Shown piece after piece: positions 12,492-12,561 of a stretch of DNA of 12,561 nucleotides. A model generated the notes under the pieces. The model did not search any database. It had not been told where the DNA came from and was given only the letters and a program-made list of their open reading frames with translations. The stretch spans positions 1-12,561 of the forward strand of contig CAQBGY010000071.1 in assembly GCA_948759685.1 (NCBI GenBank), written 5' to 3'. The DNA comes from an uncultured Eubacterium sp. (GTDB lineage: Bacteria > Bacillota_A > Clostridia > Lachnospirales > Lachnospiraceae). Both the position numbers and the translations under genes were made by a program. Positions within the stretch are counted from its first letter, which is position 1, and the number at the start of each line of letters is the position of its first letter.

Positions 12492-12561
12492 TTGGCTTTA
12501 GAGGTTCCTGGCGAACCCGATGCAGGCGATAAGGAGAGCTTCAAAATTGGGGACAGATGGT

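Noticed and set aside
1..12561. CRISPR array or insertion sequence
   Set aside because: No regularly spaced repeats were found, and there is no transposase gene or terminal inverted repeat pair.

Overview
The window looks like a complete integrative and mobilizable element (IME) of about 12.27 kb in a Bacteroides/Parabacteroides-type chromosome. The host assignment rests on several perfect Bacteroidota promoters (TTTG, a 19-20 nt gap, then TAnnTTTG), an RteC-like remnant, an IntDOT-style tyrosine integrase, a DUF4377 lipoprotein, and the gene set of MobC, relaxase, DUF3987 and Toprim primase. A 25-bp perfect direct repeat at 127-151 and 12368-12392 brackets every mobile gene and probably marks attL and attR. 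About 126 bp of host DNA remains on the left and 169 bp on the right.

Layout, left to right. (1) 257-2433, minus strand: an XRE-type regulator and two class II Fic proteins in one tight operon. The distal Fic has an intact active site; the proximal one has Gln in place of the catalytic His. (2) 2434-2572: a compact control region with two overlapping consensus promoters and a 17-bp palindrome, facing a small excisionase-like HTH gene (2573-2815). (3) 2920-5423: DUF3987 ATPase and Toprim primase-like protein, a probable replication/processing module. (4) 5474-7576: an oriT-like hairpin, a MobC-family accessory protein, a MOBP-type relaxase and a coiled-coil membrane protein, ending at a strong hairpin terminator. 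(5) 7628-8699, minus strand: an HTH_17 protein and a broken rteC-like gene. (6) 8759-10979: AT-rich cargo made of a metallo-beta-lactamase-fold hydrolase and a DUF4377 lipoprotein, divergent from an AraC-family regulator. (7) 11177-12349, minus strand: tyrosine integrase, starting just inside the right repeat.

How it may work together. Integrase recombines the end repeats, perhaps helped by the small HTH proteins. MobC and relaxase nick at the oriT, and the element is mobilized by a co-resident conjugative element. The integrase has no evident promoter of its own when integrated, and a T-tailed hairpin terminator (12459-12491) separates it from the neighbouring host DNA. A perfect outward promoter at the far left end (212 down to 182) would lie directly upstream of the integrase only after circularization. 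The two most interesting points are this circle-dependent integrase promoter and the XRE / pseudo-Fic / Fic cargo operon under a lambda-like promoter switch. All calls come from reading the sequence; no database search was possible.
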